From: Halorhabdus tiamatea SARL4B
GTDB lineage: Archaea > Halobacteriota > Halobacteria > Halobacteriales > Haloarculaceae
NCBI RefSeq assembly: GCF_000470655.1
Contig: NC_021921.1
Location: forward strand, 1,426,001-1,490,000
Reading direction: 5' to 3'
Length of the DNA stretch: 64,000 nt
The position numbers and the translations under genes were made by a program. Of this stretch, positions 1 to 8,887 are shown piece by piece; the first letter of the stretch is position 1, and every line of letters begins with the position of its first letter. The notes under the pieces were generated by a model, which did not search any database, had not been told where the DNA came from, and worked only from the letters and a program-made list of their open reading frames with translations.

Positions 1-2
1 TG

Positions 3-800
3 GCAAAGCGGAGCCTGGAGACCAAACGCGACGTGCTGGAGCGCTACACCGAGCAGGGGCTATATCCCTACGCGAAGTTCTACCTCCGAAACGTCAGGGA
101 GGCCCACGACAGCTACTGGGCGAATCACTTCTCGACGATCGGGCTGATCGGCACCCACGAGGCTATTCTCAATCTCCGTGGTCCGGAGTCGGGGATCGAC
201 ACGGCCGAGGGGAAGGCCTTCGCCGAGGAGATCCTCGAATTCATGCGCGATCGGCTTCGGGAGTACCAGGCCGAGACCGGCCACATGTATAACCTGGAGG
301 CGACGCCCGCGGAGGGGTCGTCCTATCGGCTGGCCCGCCAGGATCGCGAGCAGTTTTCGGACCTGGCCGTCCACGCCACCGACGGTCTCGGCGGCGACGA
401 GCCGATCTACACCAACTCGACGCAGCTGCCATTCGGCGCGGAACCGGACCTCTTCGACGCGCTGGACCACCAGGACGATCTCCAGACGAAATACACGGGT
501 GGCACGGTCTTTCATGGCTGGCTCGGCGAAGCAATGCCCGACGCCGAGTCGACCAAGCAACTGGTCAAAACCATCGCCGAGAACTACGAGTTGCCCTACT
601 ACACGCTGACGCCGACGTTCTCGGTGTGTCCGACCCACGGCCATCACAGCGGCGAGCACGAGACGTGCCCGGACTGCGGGGAATCCTGTGAGGTGTACTC
701 CCGCGTCGTGGGGTATCTCCGGCCGACCGAGAACTGGAATCCCGGCAAGCAGGCCGAATTCGACGAGCGCGCGGACTTCCGGCCGAGCGTGGCGGACTGA
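3..800 (+). CDS. nrdD: Anaerobic ribonucleoside-triphosphate reductase, C-terminal part (5' end outside window)
   Basis: This is the C-terminal part of the class III (anaerobic) ribonucleotide reductase, which makes dNTPs using a glycyl radical. The frame is open from base 3 with no start, so the N-terminus lies upstream of the window. Near the end it carries the zinc-site cysteines (a CPTH segment and CPDCGESC) and then RVVGYL, the expected glycyl-radical motif with Gly in the RVxGY context. The next gene, nrdG, overlaps its stop by one base, so the catalytic and activating subunits are translationally coupled. Identification is secure from the motif order and the partner gene; family size implies several hundred residues are missing. 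Confidence 0.93.
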   Translation, partial: AKRSLETKRDVLERYTEQGLYPYAKFYLRNVREAHDSYWANHFSTIGLIGTHEAILNLRGPESGIDTAEGKAFAEEILEFMRDRLREYQAETGHMYNLEATPAEGSSYRLARQDREQFSDLAVHATDGLGGDEPIYTNSTQLPFGAEPDLFDALDHQDDLQTKYTGGTVFHGWLGEAMPDAESTKQLVKTIAENYELPYYTLTPTFSVCPTHGHHSGEHETCPDCGESCEVYSRVVGYLRPTENWNPGKQAEFDERADFRPSVAD

Positions 801-1486
801 TGGAGTTCGGTGGCCTCCAGCGGACGACGCTGTCTGACTTCCCCGGGCGAGTCGCCTGTGCGGTTTTCACCGCGGGCTGCAATCTCCGGTGTCCGTACTG
901 TCACAACCCCGAACTGATCGACGGTAATGTGGCCCCCTCGAACGATTCGGCGCTTCCCGAGGACGAGTTCTTCGCCGTGCTCGACGACCGGGAAGCCGTC
1001 ATCGACGGCGTCGTCGTCACCGGCGGCGAGCCGACGCTGCACGCGGATTTGCCCCACTTCGTCAGCCGGATCACCGACCGCGGGCTCGACGTGAAACTTG
1101 ACACGAACGGGACGCGGCCGGCTGTCCTTCGCGAGACGCTCGACACCGGTGGGGTCGAGTACGTCGCGATGGACCTCAAGACGACACCCGATCGCTACGG
1201 GGAACTCGGGGCCGACGCGGGCGAGGCCGTCGAACGGAGCGTCGAACTGATCCGTGCCACCGGGATCGATCACGAGTTCCGAACGACGTTCGACCCCGGC
1301 GTCGTCTCCGCCGCGGACTTCGAGACGCTGGGTGAGTTGGTCGGGGACAGCCGACTTGTCGTCCAGTCTGTCGACACCGCGACCGTTCTGTGCCCGGACC
1401 GCGTCCGGGAGACGCCGGTCGATCCGCTCGCGGCCATTGGCGATGCCGTCGGTGAGTGTCCCTCGCAGATCGACCACCGCGAGTGA
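800..1486 (+). CDS. nrdG: Anaerobic ribonucleotide reductase activating protein (radical SAM)
   Basis: This 228-aa radical SAM enzyme would install the glycyl radical on NrdD. The cluster-binding motif is CNLRCPYC (C27, C31, C34), and a GGEPT segment for SAM binding follows at about residue 74. The start ATG shares its first base with the nrdD stop (TGATG). Length and the N-terminal GLQRTTLSDFPG segment fit archaeal and bacterial NrdG/pyruvate-formate-lyase-activase-like proteins. An nrdDG pair indicates the organism can make deoxynucleotides without oxygen. A different glycyl-radical activase is possible in principle, but the neighbour argues for NrdG. Confidence 0.92.
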   Translation: MEFGGLQRTTLSDFPGRVACAVFTAGCNLRCPYCHNPELIDGNVAPSNDSALPEDEFFAVLDDREAVIDGVVVTGGEPTLHADLPHFVSRITDRGLDVKLDTNGTRPAVLRETLDTGGVEYVAMDLKTTPDRYGELGADAGEAVERSVELIRATGIDHEFRTTFDPGVVSAADFETLGELVGDSRLVVQSVDTATVLCPDRVRETPVDPLAAIGDAVGECPSQIDHRE

Positions 1487-1523
1487 CAGCCGCCGCGGAC
1501 GAGCCGTTTCTGGGGCCGCCACA

Positions 1524-1530
1524 CATATAG
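1524..1530 (+). promoter_or_regulatory. Putative TATA box for the 1555 ORF
   Basis: CATATAG followed by a T-rich run lies about 28 bases before the ATG at 1555, the spacing expected of an archaeal TATA box driving a leaderless mRNA. This is the main support for the downstream ORF being transcribed. The call is by position and composition only. Confidence 0.4.
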
Positions 1531-1554
1531 TTTTGATTACAGATTCATGGCCCG

Positions 1555-1866
1555 ATGAACTCACTCGAGATCACGCTCCCTAGTCGCGGGTGTGGCTCCC
1601 ATCCTGACGAACGGCTTCTTCGTCGCGATCGAGTGGCCCTGACGTGCGCCCGCCAGTACACCGGAACGGAGTTCGTCGGAATGGTCACGGTGACGGATCT
1701 GCTGGAATCCGTGATGGGCGAGGTCGACGACCCGATCGACACACTGTACCTCTCTGGTCCCGAGGACAGCTGCGTCGCCGTCGAACAGTCTGGCGGTTCA
1801 TTCTCGACGGGTGTTTTTCGGGCCAGTTCTGTGTCGTTCTCTCCACCGGTCAATAGCCCACTATAG
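1555..1866 (+). CDS. Hypothetical protein, 103 aa
   Basis: I do not recognise this protein. It fills the gap between nrdG and a DUF7260-like gene and has a well-spaced TATA-like box. The middle section GMVTVTDLLESVMGEVDD resembles the end of a CBS domain as found in CNNM/CorC proteins, but there is no complete domain, and the C-terminus is Ser-rich and less acidic than its neighbours. It could be a small real gene or a decayed remnant. An antisense ORF of similar length covers the same bases, so coding status is uncertain. Confidence 0.35.
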   Translation: MNSLEITLPSRGCGSHPDERLLRRDRVALTCARQYTGTEFVGMVTVTDLLESVMGEVDDPIDTLYLSGPEDSCVAVEQSGGSFSTGVFRASSVSFSPPVNSPL

Positions 1867-1892
1867 CTCTCCTAGAAGGATCTTTGAGAATG

Positions 1893-1904
1893 CCACAGCT
1901 GTGG
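1893..1904. repeat. 12-bp perfect palindrome
   Basis: CCACAGCTGTGG is a perfect palindrome about 76 bases upstream of the DUF7260-like start at 1980. It could be an operator site or chance. It lies within an in-frame N-terminal extension of that gene that I judge untranslated. Confidence 0.35.
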
Positions 1905-1979
1905 GATCTTGGGACCACGAGACGTGAACCGACTGTCCAGCGACTCGTTCGGCCCCAACCAGACACTCACATCCCTGCC

Positions 1980-2738
1980 ATGACAGCGATCACTCACCCG
2001 ACGATCGAGGCCGCACTTACCGAGATCGACGCGGAACGCGAGATCCTCGTGACCGAGCGCGAGGCGTTTCGATCCCTGATACGGCGCGTCAGCGAGGTCG
2101 CCGTCGAGACGCCACAGACCACGGCCACGGGGACCGCCGTGGCGACCACGATGCCGGTCCAGGCCCCCTCCTCGAGTCTGTCCGAGATCCGGACGGCCTA
2201 TCGCGAGACGGTCATGGCCGTCCCCCACTATGAGTCCGAATACGGCGAATCGCTCCGGGAGAACCTCCGCGTCGAAGTCGGTGGGTCCCTCGCGGAGCAG
2301 CTTCTCGACGGCGATGCGCTCACCCGGCCGATCTACGACGCGTTCCTCGGGGCGGTCAGACGGGCGATGGACGAACGCCGACGCGTCAAGCAGTACGTCG
2401 AACGCGAACGGGACAACCTCCAGCGCTTCGACGCTGCACTCACCGAGATCGAATCGGCAGTGATCGAGGCTGGGGCGGAACTCACGTCCGCCTCGGGAAC
2501 GCAGTCGCTGTCTCGTATCGACGCCAGACTGGCGACCCTTCAGTCGCGGTGTGAGGACCTCGCGACCGACCGTCAGCAACGCGTTCACGACCGTCCCGAG
2601 ACGACATTCGACTGGATCGACGGACTCGGGATGTTCGAATATCTCTACGCCGACCTCGAGACGACGACGCCGGTCCTCTCTGCGATCGCGTCCTGTCTGG
2701 GGACGATCCGGGACCACCGACGACGCTGCCTGCGTTGA
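1980..2738 (+). CDS. DUF7260-like haloarchaeal protein
   Basis: A 252-aa soluble protein beginning MTAITHPTIEAALTEIDAER, which matches my recollection of the haloarchaeal DUF7260 family. It is rich in Glu and Arg and predicted mostly helical with coiled-coil-like stretches; no catalytic motif is visible. The frame is open further upstream (a TTG at 1884 and an ATG at 1890), but the extra residues look unlike the family N-terminus and include the palindrome at 1893, so I chose the ATG at 1980. It converges with the metallophosphoesterase gene. Its function is unknown. Confidence 0.72.
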   Translation: MTAITHPTIEAALTEIDAEREILVTEREAFRSLIRRVSEVAVETPQTTATGTAVATTMPVQAPSSSLSEIRTAYRETVMAVPHYESEYGESLRENLRVEVGGSLAEQLLDGDALTRPIYDAFLGAVRRAMDERRRVKQYVERERDNLQRFDAALTEIESAVIEAGAELTSASGTQSLSRIDARLATLQSRCEDLATDRQQRVHDRPETTFDWIDGLGMFEYLYADLETTTPVLSAIASCLGTIRDHRRRCLR

Positions 2739-2759
2739 TTCCTGGTCGGGCTCGTCCGG

Positions 2760-3737
2760 TCAATCCTCGACTGTGAGTGGCATCGACGCCAGCCGCGCCG
2801 CGCCGATCGAGGTGAGGCCACGGGCCGTCGTCGAGTCACGCGCTCGTCGATCGTGGGCGAGTTCGAGTCCGTCCTGTGTGGCGATCGGGACCAGCCTGAC
2901 GTCCGTTCCAGTCGGCCCGACGTCGAGGAGGAGATACGACTGCGGGAACGAGCAGGTCGTCGGCGTCGCGATCTCCCGCACACCGCGATCGACGCCGGTC
3001 AGGGGGAGGTGGAAGTGGCCGGTAAGGACGAGCGACGCGTCGCCCTCGGCGAGGACGTCGACGAACGCTTCCGTCTCGCGCATCGTCGGCGGGATCGCCA
3101 TGTCGTCGACGACGCGATCGCGGTGGCGACGAAGCTGCTCGGTCACCGAGGCGAGGTTGTGATGGACGACGATCAGCGGGTCGTCGGTCCGCTGTAGCTT
3201 CCCCGCGAGCCACTCGCGCTGGTCGGCGTCGACGTGGCCGTCGTGGGTGTCGGCGAGGCGATCGGCAGTCCCGGCGGAGTTCACCCCGAGCACGTCCAGT
3301 CCGCCCACCGCTTCGTGGAAGGGATAGGAGCCGGGGCCGAATCGGTCGGCGAAGTCCGCGACGGCGATCGCGTCGTGGTCGTCGCCGTCCTTCGGGACGT
3401 CGTGGTTTCCGGGGACCGCGTACAGCGGGACGTCGAGCGCCTCGAGGGCGTCCGCGACGGCGTCGGCGTTCCAAGCTTCACCGTCCTTCGTCAGGTCCCC
3501 CGGCGAGAGCACGGCGTCGACGTCTCTACTCGCGATGTCGTCGACCGCGGCTGTGAAGTGCTCGAGGGAGTGTTCGAACAGCTTCGAGGTCCCTTCCGCT
3601 CGCGTCGAGACGTGCGGGTCGGCGATCGCCGCCAGCCGAACGGGTTCCGGCGCGCTCGGCCGGTCGAGACGCGCCATCAGCGTCCCCCGCTTTCCGCCAG
3701 TTTCCGGGTCTCCGGAACGGAACTCGCCGCCAGTCAT
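2760..3737 (-). CDS. Metallophosphoesterase (calcineurin-like)
   Basis: A 325-aa calcineurin-like phosphoesterase. The dinuclear metal-site motifs appear in order: ADPH (D40, H42), SPGDLT, PGNHDV, VVHHN and GHFHLP. These are diagnostic for the fold, but the substrate cannot be read from sequence. The ATG at 3737 overlaps the stop of the upstream gene (ATGA), supporting coupled translation; an internal ATG (MARLDR) about 20 codons in is an alternative start. It sits in a two-gene operon behind a DUF7529-like protein. Confidence 0.88.
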   Translation of the reverse strand: MTGGEFRSGDPETGGKRGTLMARLDRPSAPEPVRLAAIADPHVSTRAEGTSKLFEHSLEHFTAAVDDIASRDVDAVLSPGDLTKDGEAWNADAVADALEALDVPLYAVPGNHDVPKDGDDHDAIAVADFADRFGPGSYPFHEAVGGLDVLGVNSAGTADRLADTHDGHVDADQREWLAGKLQRTDDPLIVVHHNLASVTEQLRRHRDRVVDDMAIPPTMRETEAFVDVLAEGDASLVLTGHFHLPLTGVDRGVREIATPTTCSFPQSYLLLDVGPTGTDVRLVPIATQDGLELAHDRRARDSTTARGLTSIGAARLASMPLTVED

Positions 3738-4207
3738 CCGTCCTCCGGGAAGAAATCCGTCGGGTCCGCGTGACGAAACGTCGCCAGGTGGGTTCCGTCG
3801 AGCAACCGGACGTGCGTGCGGAGTTCACCACGCTCGCGTGCCGCCTCGGCGAGTTCAGCGACCTGATCGAGGCCGACGGCCCCGGCGAGGACGACTCCCC
3901 GCTCGGTCTCCTCGTCCCGGAGTCGCGTGACGAGGTATAGCTCGCCCCCGGCGACGGTTCTGAACACCTCGTAGCGATCGAACGACCCGCCCTCGAGGAG
4001 TGCCGGGAGCCCCTCGCCGACACTGTCGGGGACAGTGTACACCAGCCCCGTGCGCGCCGCTGAGTCACCCAATTCGATCGCTGCGACGTGATCCGCTCGA
4101 ACCTGGCAGACGTCCCACCCGTCCACCCGCAACGTCGCGGCCAACGCCGCGGCCTCTTCGCGGACGTGCTTCCAGACTGTTTTCTCACCGGCTGTCGTTG
4201 CTGACAT
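3734..4207 (-). CDS. DUF7529-like haloarchaeal protein
   Basis: A 157-aa soluble acidic protein. It has a helical N-terminus (VREEAAALAATLRVDGWDV), a central FDRYEVFRT strand segment and a C-terminus ending THLATFRHADPTDFF. This layout matches what I remember of the haloarchaeal DUF7529 family. No catalytic motif is visible. It leads a two-gene operon, overlapping the metallophosphoesterase start by four bases, and is divergent from the dipeptide transporter operon across about 150 bases. The role is unknown. Confidence 0.65.
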   Translation of the reverse strand: MSATTAGEKTVWKHVREEAAALAATLRVDGWDVCQVRADHVAAIELGDSAARTGLVYTVPDSVGEGLPALLEGGSFDRYEVFRTVAGGELYLVTRLRDEETERGVVLAGAVGLDQVAELAEAARERGELRTHVRLLDGTHLATFRHADPTDFFPEDG

Positions 4208-4358
4208 CGCCTCACTTTTCGATCATATGTGTAAATATTTGCTGGAACAGCACCGTCTATATTCGGCTATATAGGCTTATAGGACGGAAATTGGCGATAT
4301 TATGCGACTGTAGTTCTATTACCAAATTCCTTATGTTTGGGGAGTAAACTGGCGGTCG

Positions 4359-6293
4359 ATGCCACGTGACACGACCCGCCGTGGGTTTTTGACCGCAGCC
4401 GGCGCAGGCGCGATGACTGCAGTCGCCGGCTGTGGCGCGAACAGCGAACCGACGGATCAGGACACGCCGGCCCAGAACGACCCCGGAGACGAATCGGCCG
4501 AGGAGACGCCGGAATCGACCGTCGATACGGACCACTCGACCGAAGAGGCCACCACCCACTCCGGTGGGGGAACGCTCCAGATGATGGCGGATGGGTCGGT
4601 CCAGACCCTCGACCCGATCAACGCGAAGGGGTCCGGTGCGGGCTACAACCAGTACAACCAGCAGCTCATGTACTTTCCGGACGGCCACTATCCGCCCGAA
4701 CCCGCGCTCGCCACGGGCTATGAGGTCTCCGAGGACGGACTCACCTACACGTTCGACCTCCGTGAGGACGTCACGTTCCACGACGGCAGTGAGTTCACTG
4801 CCCAGGACGTCGTCTATTCTTACCGGCGACTCGCCGAGTCGCCCAATTCCCGGAACAAGGACGACATCGTCGGCGAGACGCTGACGATCGACCACGAGAA
4901 GGACGCGACGCTCTCGGAACCGACCGACGAGGAGACGCTCGAGGACGTCGTCCCCGGCAGTCTCGCCGTCGAGGCAGTCGACGACTACACCGTCGAGGTG
5001 ACACTCGCCTCCCCCTTCGAGTACACGCTCTTCCAGATCGCGGGCGGCGCGTTCGCCATTCTCCCGGAGAACGCAGTCGGCGACATCGAGGGCTACGACG
5101 GCGAGTACGACTACAACGAGTTCTTCAGCACGCAAGGTGGCGGCCCCGCCTTCGCCGGAGCGGGCCCCTTTCGGGTCGACTCCTGGCAGAAGGGGAGCCA
5201 GATCACCCTCTCGGCGTTCGAGGACTACTACGGCGGCGAACCTGACCTCGACGCGATCACGTTCACCGTCGTCTCGAGCGGGAACACGCGCCTCCAGCGG
5301 TTCCAGAACGGGAACGCCGACATCCTCGAAAGTGTCCCGACAGCCTCGTTCAACCCTTCCCGCGTGACGATCGACCGCGAGGAGGGCAATCGCTCGCTCG
5401 GGTCCTACACGCTCGACGACGGGACCGAGGTCAACTACGGCGAGATCCCGGCACTCACGACGGAGTACATCGTCTTCAACACCCTGGCGGTTCCCCTCCC
5501 AGTCAGACGCGCGTTCGCGTACGCGATGAACCAGCACGACATTGCCGAGAACGTCTACAAAGGGATGGGCAAGCCGGGCTATCACATCGTGCCGCCGGCC
5601 GCCTATCCCACATTCGAGGACGGCCAGTCCGGCGAGGACGCCTACGACCGACACGCCGAGAACGGCTACGAATCCAATACCGACTTCGCCGCCGACGGCT
5701 ACCCCTACGGCTACGGAGAGACCCAACTCGACGACGCTCGCCGGGTCATGGAGGAGGCAGGCTACGACGCGGGCAACCGCTACGAGGTCACCGCGACGAC
5801 GATCACGGGCGACAGCGGGTACGAACAGGTGTTCACGCGACTCCAGGCGAAGCTCCGATCCGCCTACATCGACGTCGAGATCGAGGAGGCGGAGTTCGGC
5901 ACGATCATCAGCCGCGCCATCTCCGGGGACATGGAAGTGTTCGGACTCGGCGACGGCATGGAGTACCCCGGCCCGCAGAACTTCCTCCGGTTTCTCCACG
6001 GCCAGAACCCGTCGAGTCAGTTCACGCGATGGGGGGCCGAGGACAGTTACGCGACCGAGGAGTACCGCCAGATCGCCCGGGAGGCCTGGGACGAAAACTA
6101 CGCCGCCGAGGGGACGACACAGGCGGACCACAACGAGGCGTTCCAGACCGTCGAGGAGATGAACTGGGCGTCCGTCCAGGAACTGCCCTTCCTCCACCCG
6201 ATGAGCCAGCGCTTCTGGCACGACGCGGTCGACGTCGAGATGTACGGCGTCATGGAGAACCAGGCCTTCGACGACACCTCGCTTGGGCGCTAA
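4359..6293 (+). CDS. ABC transporter substrate-binding protein, dipeptide/oligopeptide family
   Basis: A 644-aa extracytoplasmic solute-binding protein of family 5. The N-terminus has a twin-arginine signal (TTRRGFLTAAG) followed by a lipobox ending AVAGC, so it is probably exported folded and lipid-anchored. After an acidic Thr/Glu linker comes the family-5 fold, with typical segments such as YTFDLREDVTFHDG and a hinge region near PALTTEYIVFNT. It is the first gene of the five-component transporter operon. The ligand is probably a peptide, but family members also bind nickel, sugars or opines, so specificity is inferred. Confidence 0.93.
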   Translation: MPRDTTRRGFLTAAGAGAMTAVAGCGANSEPTDQDTPAQNDPGDESAEETPESTVDTDHSTEEATTHSGGGTLQMMADGSVQTLDPINAKGSGAGYNQYNQQLMYFPDGHYPPEPALATGYEVSEDGLTYTFDLREDVTFHDGSEFTAQDVVYSYRRLAESPNSRNKDDIVGETLTIDHEKDATLSEPTDEETLEDVVPGSLAVEAVDDYTVEVTLASPFEYTLFQIAGGAFAILPENAVGDIEGYDGEYDYNEFFSTQGGGPAFAGAGPFRVDSWQKGSQITLSAFEDYYGGEPDLDAITFTVVSSGNTRLQRFQNGNADILESVPTASFNPSRVTIDREEGNRSLGSYTLDDGTEVNYGEIPALTTEYIVFNTLAVPLPVRRAFAYAMNQHDIAENVYKGMGKPGYHIVPPAAYPTFEDGQSGEDAYDRHAENGYESNTDFAADGYPYGYGETQLDDARRVMEEAGYDAGNRYEVTATTITGDSGYEQVFTRLQAKLRSAYIDVEIEEAEFGTIISRAISGDMEVFGLGDGMEYPGPQNFLRFLHGQNPSSQFTRWGAEDSYATEEYRQIAREAWDENYAAEGTTQADHNEAFQTVEEMNWASVQELPFLHPMSQRFWHDAVDVEMYGVMENQAFDDTSLGR

Positions 6294-6400
6294 TGGAGGC
6301 AACTTCGAGGGATGCACCGCTGGAACCCATGGCTTCGAACGCTGTGTCGCCCGCGGGCGATCGATCCCGGACGAGTCACGAGCAGGGTGAGTCCCGGTGA
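6293..6400 (+). CDS. Possible coupled 35-aa small ORF
   Basis: A small frame opens with an ATG overlapping the stop of the binding-protein gene (TAATG). It ends with a TGA overlapping the GTG start of the first permease (GTGA). It would encode a 35-aa hydrophilic peptide beginning MEATSRDAPLEP. I do not recognise it. The exact overlaps at both ends are the pattern of a coupled gene or a translational bridge, but the peptide has no motif and could be a by-product of high-GC sequence. Confidence 0.3.
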   Translation: MEATSRDAPLEPMASNAVSPAGDRSRTSHEQGESR

Positions 6401-7422
6401 GTAGACTGGGCTATCTCGCCAAGCGCCTCGCGATGGCGATCCCGGTCGTCTGGCTCGGGACGACGATCACGTGGTTCGCCATCTTCATGGGGCCGATCGA
6501 CCCGGCCAGCCGGTTGCTCAGCGAGGGCCAGACCCGCAACCCGGCCGCTTACGAGGCCGCCCAGACCCAGCTTGGATTGAACCAGCCGCCACTCCAGCAC
6601 TACGTCGACTGGATGAGCAACCTGCTCACCTTCGACCTGGGCCAGACGTGGCTGCTGTACGAGGGCTCGAACGTCAACGCGCTCATTTTGGACTTCCTCC
6701 CGCGGACGCTGTGGCTCGGGCTGTGGTCGGTCCTGATCGCCGTGGCGATCGGCGTGCCACTCGGCTTTTACGCCGGGCTCCACTCGAACTCGCTGTCCGA
6801 CTATCTCGCCTCTCTCGGCGGGATCGTCTGGCGGGCGATGCCGAACTTCTGGCTCGCGATCATGCTGCTTGCCGTCCTGAGTATCTCGCCGACACTGTTC
6901 GGATTCACGTTCCAGTGGGAGTCGCTGCTCGTGCCTCTCGACTCGATTTCGGGGAGCCCGGACATGTCCCGGATCTGGACCGTCGACGGGTTCCTGGCGG
7001 CGACCAAGAAAGTCCTCCCGGCGGCGCTGGTGCTCGGGTCGGCCTCGATGGGCAACGAGATGCGCATCGGCCGGACCGCGATGCTCGAAGTCCGAAACGA
7101 GGCCTACGTCGACTTCGCGAAGGCCAAGGGCGTCTCCGATCGCGTCCTGGTCTGGAAGCACATCTTCCGGAACGCGCTGGTCCCGCTGATCCCGATCATC
7201 ACCAGCGAGGCCTTCCTGCTCATCGGCGGATCGGTACTCGTCGAAACTGTCTTCGGAATCAACGGTATCGGTTACCTGTTCTATCAGGCAGCTATCCAGG
7301 GCGACCTCCCGCTCGTCGGGACGCTGATGTACGTCTTCATACTCATGACTGTTGGCATCAACCTCGTTCAGGACGTACTGTATACGATCATCGACCCCCG
7401 CGTCGGCCTGGAGGGGTCCTGA
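6397..7422 (+). CDS. ABC transporter permease, DppB/OppB type
   Basis: A 341-aa inner permease subunit with about six membrane segments. The N-terminal segment AKRLAMAIPVVWLGTTITWFAIF is typical of DppB. The EAA-type loop contacting the ATPases is visible around EVRNEAYVDFAKAKGVSDRVLVWKH. The start is GTG at 6397, overlapping the small upstream frame. It should pair with the DppC-type permease encoded next. The operon order binding protein, B, C, D, F is the standard peptide-transporter order. Confidence 0.93.
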   Translation: MSRLGYLAKRLAMAIPVVWLGTTITWFAIFMGPIDPASRLLSEGQTRNPAAYEAAQTQLGLNQPPLQHYVDWMSNLLTFDLGQTWLLYEGSNVNALILDFLPRTLWLGLWSVLIAVAIGVPLGFYAGLHSNSLSDYLASLGGIVWRAMPNFWLAIMLLAVLSISPTLFGFTFQWESLLVPLDSISGSPDMSRIWTVDGFLAATKKVLPAALVLGSASMGNEMRIGRTAMLEVRNEAYVDFAKAKGVSDRVLVWKHIFRNALVPLIPIITSEAFLLIGGSVLVETVFGINGIGYLFYQAAIQGDLPLVGTLMYVFILMTVGINLVQDVLYTIIDPRVGLEGS

Positions 7423-7423
7423 C

Positions 7424-8887
7424 GTGTCCGACGTCACCCCCTTCGAGGACCGGCGACTGTTCGGGACGCTCGGGGTCGACGCGACGGTGTCCGTGTGGCT
7501 GGTCGTCGGCGTCGTCCTCTTCGCCGTCGAGGCGGGCGCGGTCGCGAACTTCCTGACCGGCCTGCTCGCCGATTTCGTCGGGGCACTTCCGACGGCCGGC
7601 AGCGACGGATCGCTGCTATCGAGCGCCACCGCAGTCTTCGACGCCGCACAGCAACAGACGAACACGATCCCGACCGTGCTCTCGCGGGACGTCGTTCCGA
7701 ACGCCGGCCACTGGAGCGGGAAGCGGTGGGTCGGAACCTTCCTCGGACTCTCTCCGGGCGTCTCCTGGGGGATTCGCGTCACGCTCGTCTACGCCTACGC
7801 GTTCACCTGGGTCGCCTGGGCCGGGTTCGGGTATCGGTACTACCGCCGGGAGATCAGAGTCGCCGACTGGACGCCACGGGACGACGTGATCGATCGGTTT
7901 CGGTCACATCGGTGGGGGGTGTTCGGCGCGCTCGTCGTGTTCATGTTCGTCGTCATGGCGGTCTTCGCGCCGACGCTCGGCCCGACGACCGTCGAGCAGA
8001 ACATGCGCAACTCCTATTCCTACGAGGTCGACTACTGGGACGAAGAGACCGGTTCCGTCGAGTCGATCCTGGTCGGGGAGGCCAACCTCGACTCCCAGTC
8101 GACCGGCGACAGCTCGCGGGTGATGCCGATGACCTACGACGACTACGGGCGATTCCATCCCTTCGGGACGATGCCCAACGGCCGTGACCTCTTTACGTTC
8201 ATCGCGGTCGGCTCGCGCATCTCGCTGGTGATCGGCCTCCTCTCGGTCGGCCTGAGTGCCCTCCTCGCCGTCTCGCTCGCGCTGATCGCCGCCTACTACA
8301 AGGGCCGGGTCGACCTCGGGACGGTCCTGATTTCAGACGGCGTGATGGCGATGCCACAACTACTCCTGTTGATCATGCTCACGACTGTCCTCGCCGACAC
8401 GTGGATCGGCGAGGTTTACAGCGGCGGGTTCGTGCTCGCGCTCATCTTCGCCTTCACCGGGTGGACGTACATGTGGCGCTCGATCCGCGGGCCCGCCCTC
8501 CAGGTGTCCGAACGCGCCTGGATCGACGCCGCCCGGAGCTTCGGCCAGCGCCCCCGGACAATCATGCGCAAGCACATGCTGCCGTACGTCACGGGCTACG
8601 TCCTGATCTACGGCTCGATGACGCTCGGCGGGGCGATCATCTCGATCGCCGGGCTCTCGTATCTCGGCCTTGGGGTCGCGCCGCCGACCCCCGAGTGGGG
8701 CCGGGCGATCCAGCTCGGCCAGGACTACGTCACCACCGGCTCCTGGCACATCTCGCTGATCCCGGGACTGCTCATCACGCTCGTCGTCACCGGGTTCAAC
8801 GCCCTCGGCGATGGCGTCCGGGACGCGATCGACCCACAGTCAGACAGTGCGACCGGCGCGGCGGCCGGCCGAGGTGGTGGCGCGTGA
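7424..8887 (+). CDS. ABC transporter permease, DppC/OppC type, with long N-terminal extension
   Basis: A 487-aa permease, longer than the roughly 300 residues usual for DppC. The extra N-terminal ~170 residues contain at least two hydrophobic segments and precede a typical DppC start (DVIDRFRSHRWGVFGALVVFMF). The EAA loop is at ERAWIDAARSFGQRPRTIMRKH. I chose GTG 7424, one base after the dppB stop, over an upstream in-frame ATG that would overlap dppB heavily. Extended DppC proteins occur in haloarchaea, so the extension is probably genuine. Confidence 0.9.
   Translation: MSDVTPFEDRRLFGTLGVDATVSVWLVVGVVLFAVEAGAVANFLTGLLADFVGALPTAGSDGSLLSSATAVFDAAQQQTNTIPTVLSRDVVPNAGHWSGKRWVGTFLGLSPGVSWGIRVTLVYAYAFTWVAWAGFGYRYYRREIRVADWTPRDDVIDRFRSHRWGVFGALVVFMFVVMAVFAPTLGPTTVEQNMRNSYSYEVDYWDEETGSVESILVGEANLDSQSTGDSSRVMPMTYDDYGRFHPFGTMPNGRDLFTFIAVGSRISLVIGLLSVGLSALLAVSLALIAAYYKGRVDLGTVLISDGVMAMPQLLLLIMLTTVLADTWIGEVYSGGFVLALIFAFTGWTYMWRSIRGPALQVSERAWIDAARSFGQRPRTIMRKHMLPYVTGYVLIYGSMTLGGAIISIAGLSYLGLGVAPPTPEWGRAIQLGQDYVTTGSWHISLIPGLLITLVVTGFNALGDGVRDAIDPQSDSATGAAAGRGGGA

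Noticed and set aside
4257-6317. 686-aa antisense ORF opposite the substrate-binding protein
   Set aside because: High-GC haloarchaeal genes leave long open antisense frames. This one is Val/Arg/Leu rich with no motif, while the sense frame has a Tat signal and a clear family match.
6376-7782. 468-aa antisense ORF opposite the dpp permeases
   Set aside because: Charged low-complexity translation complementary to two clear permease genes.
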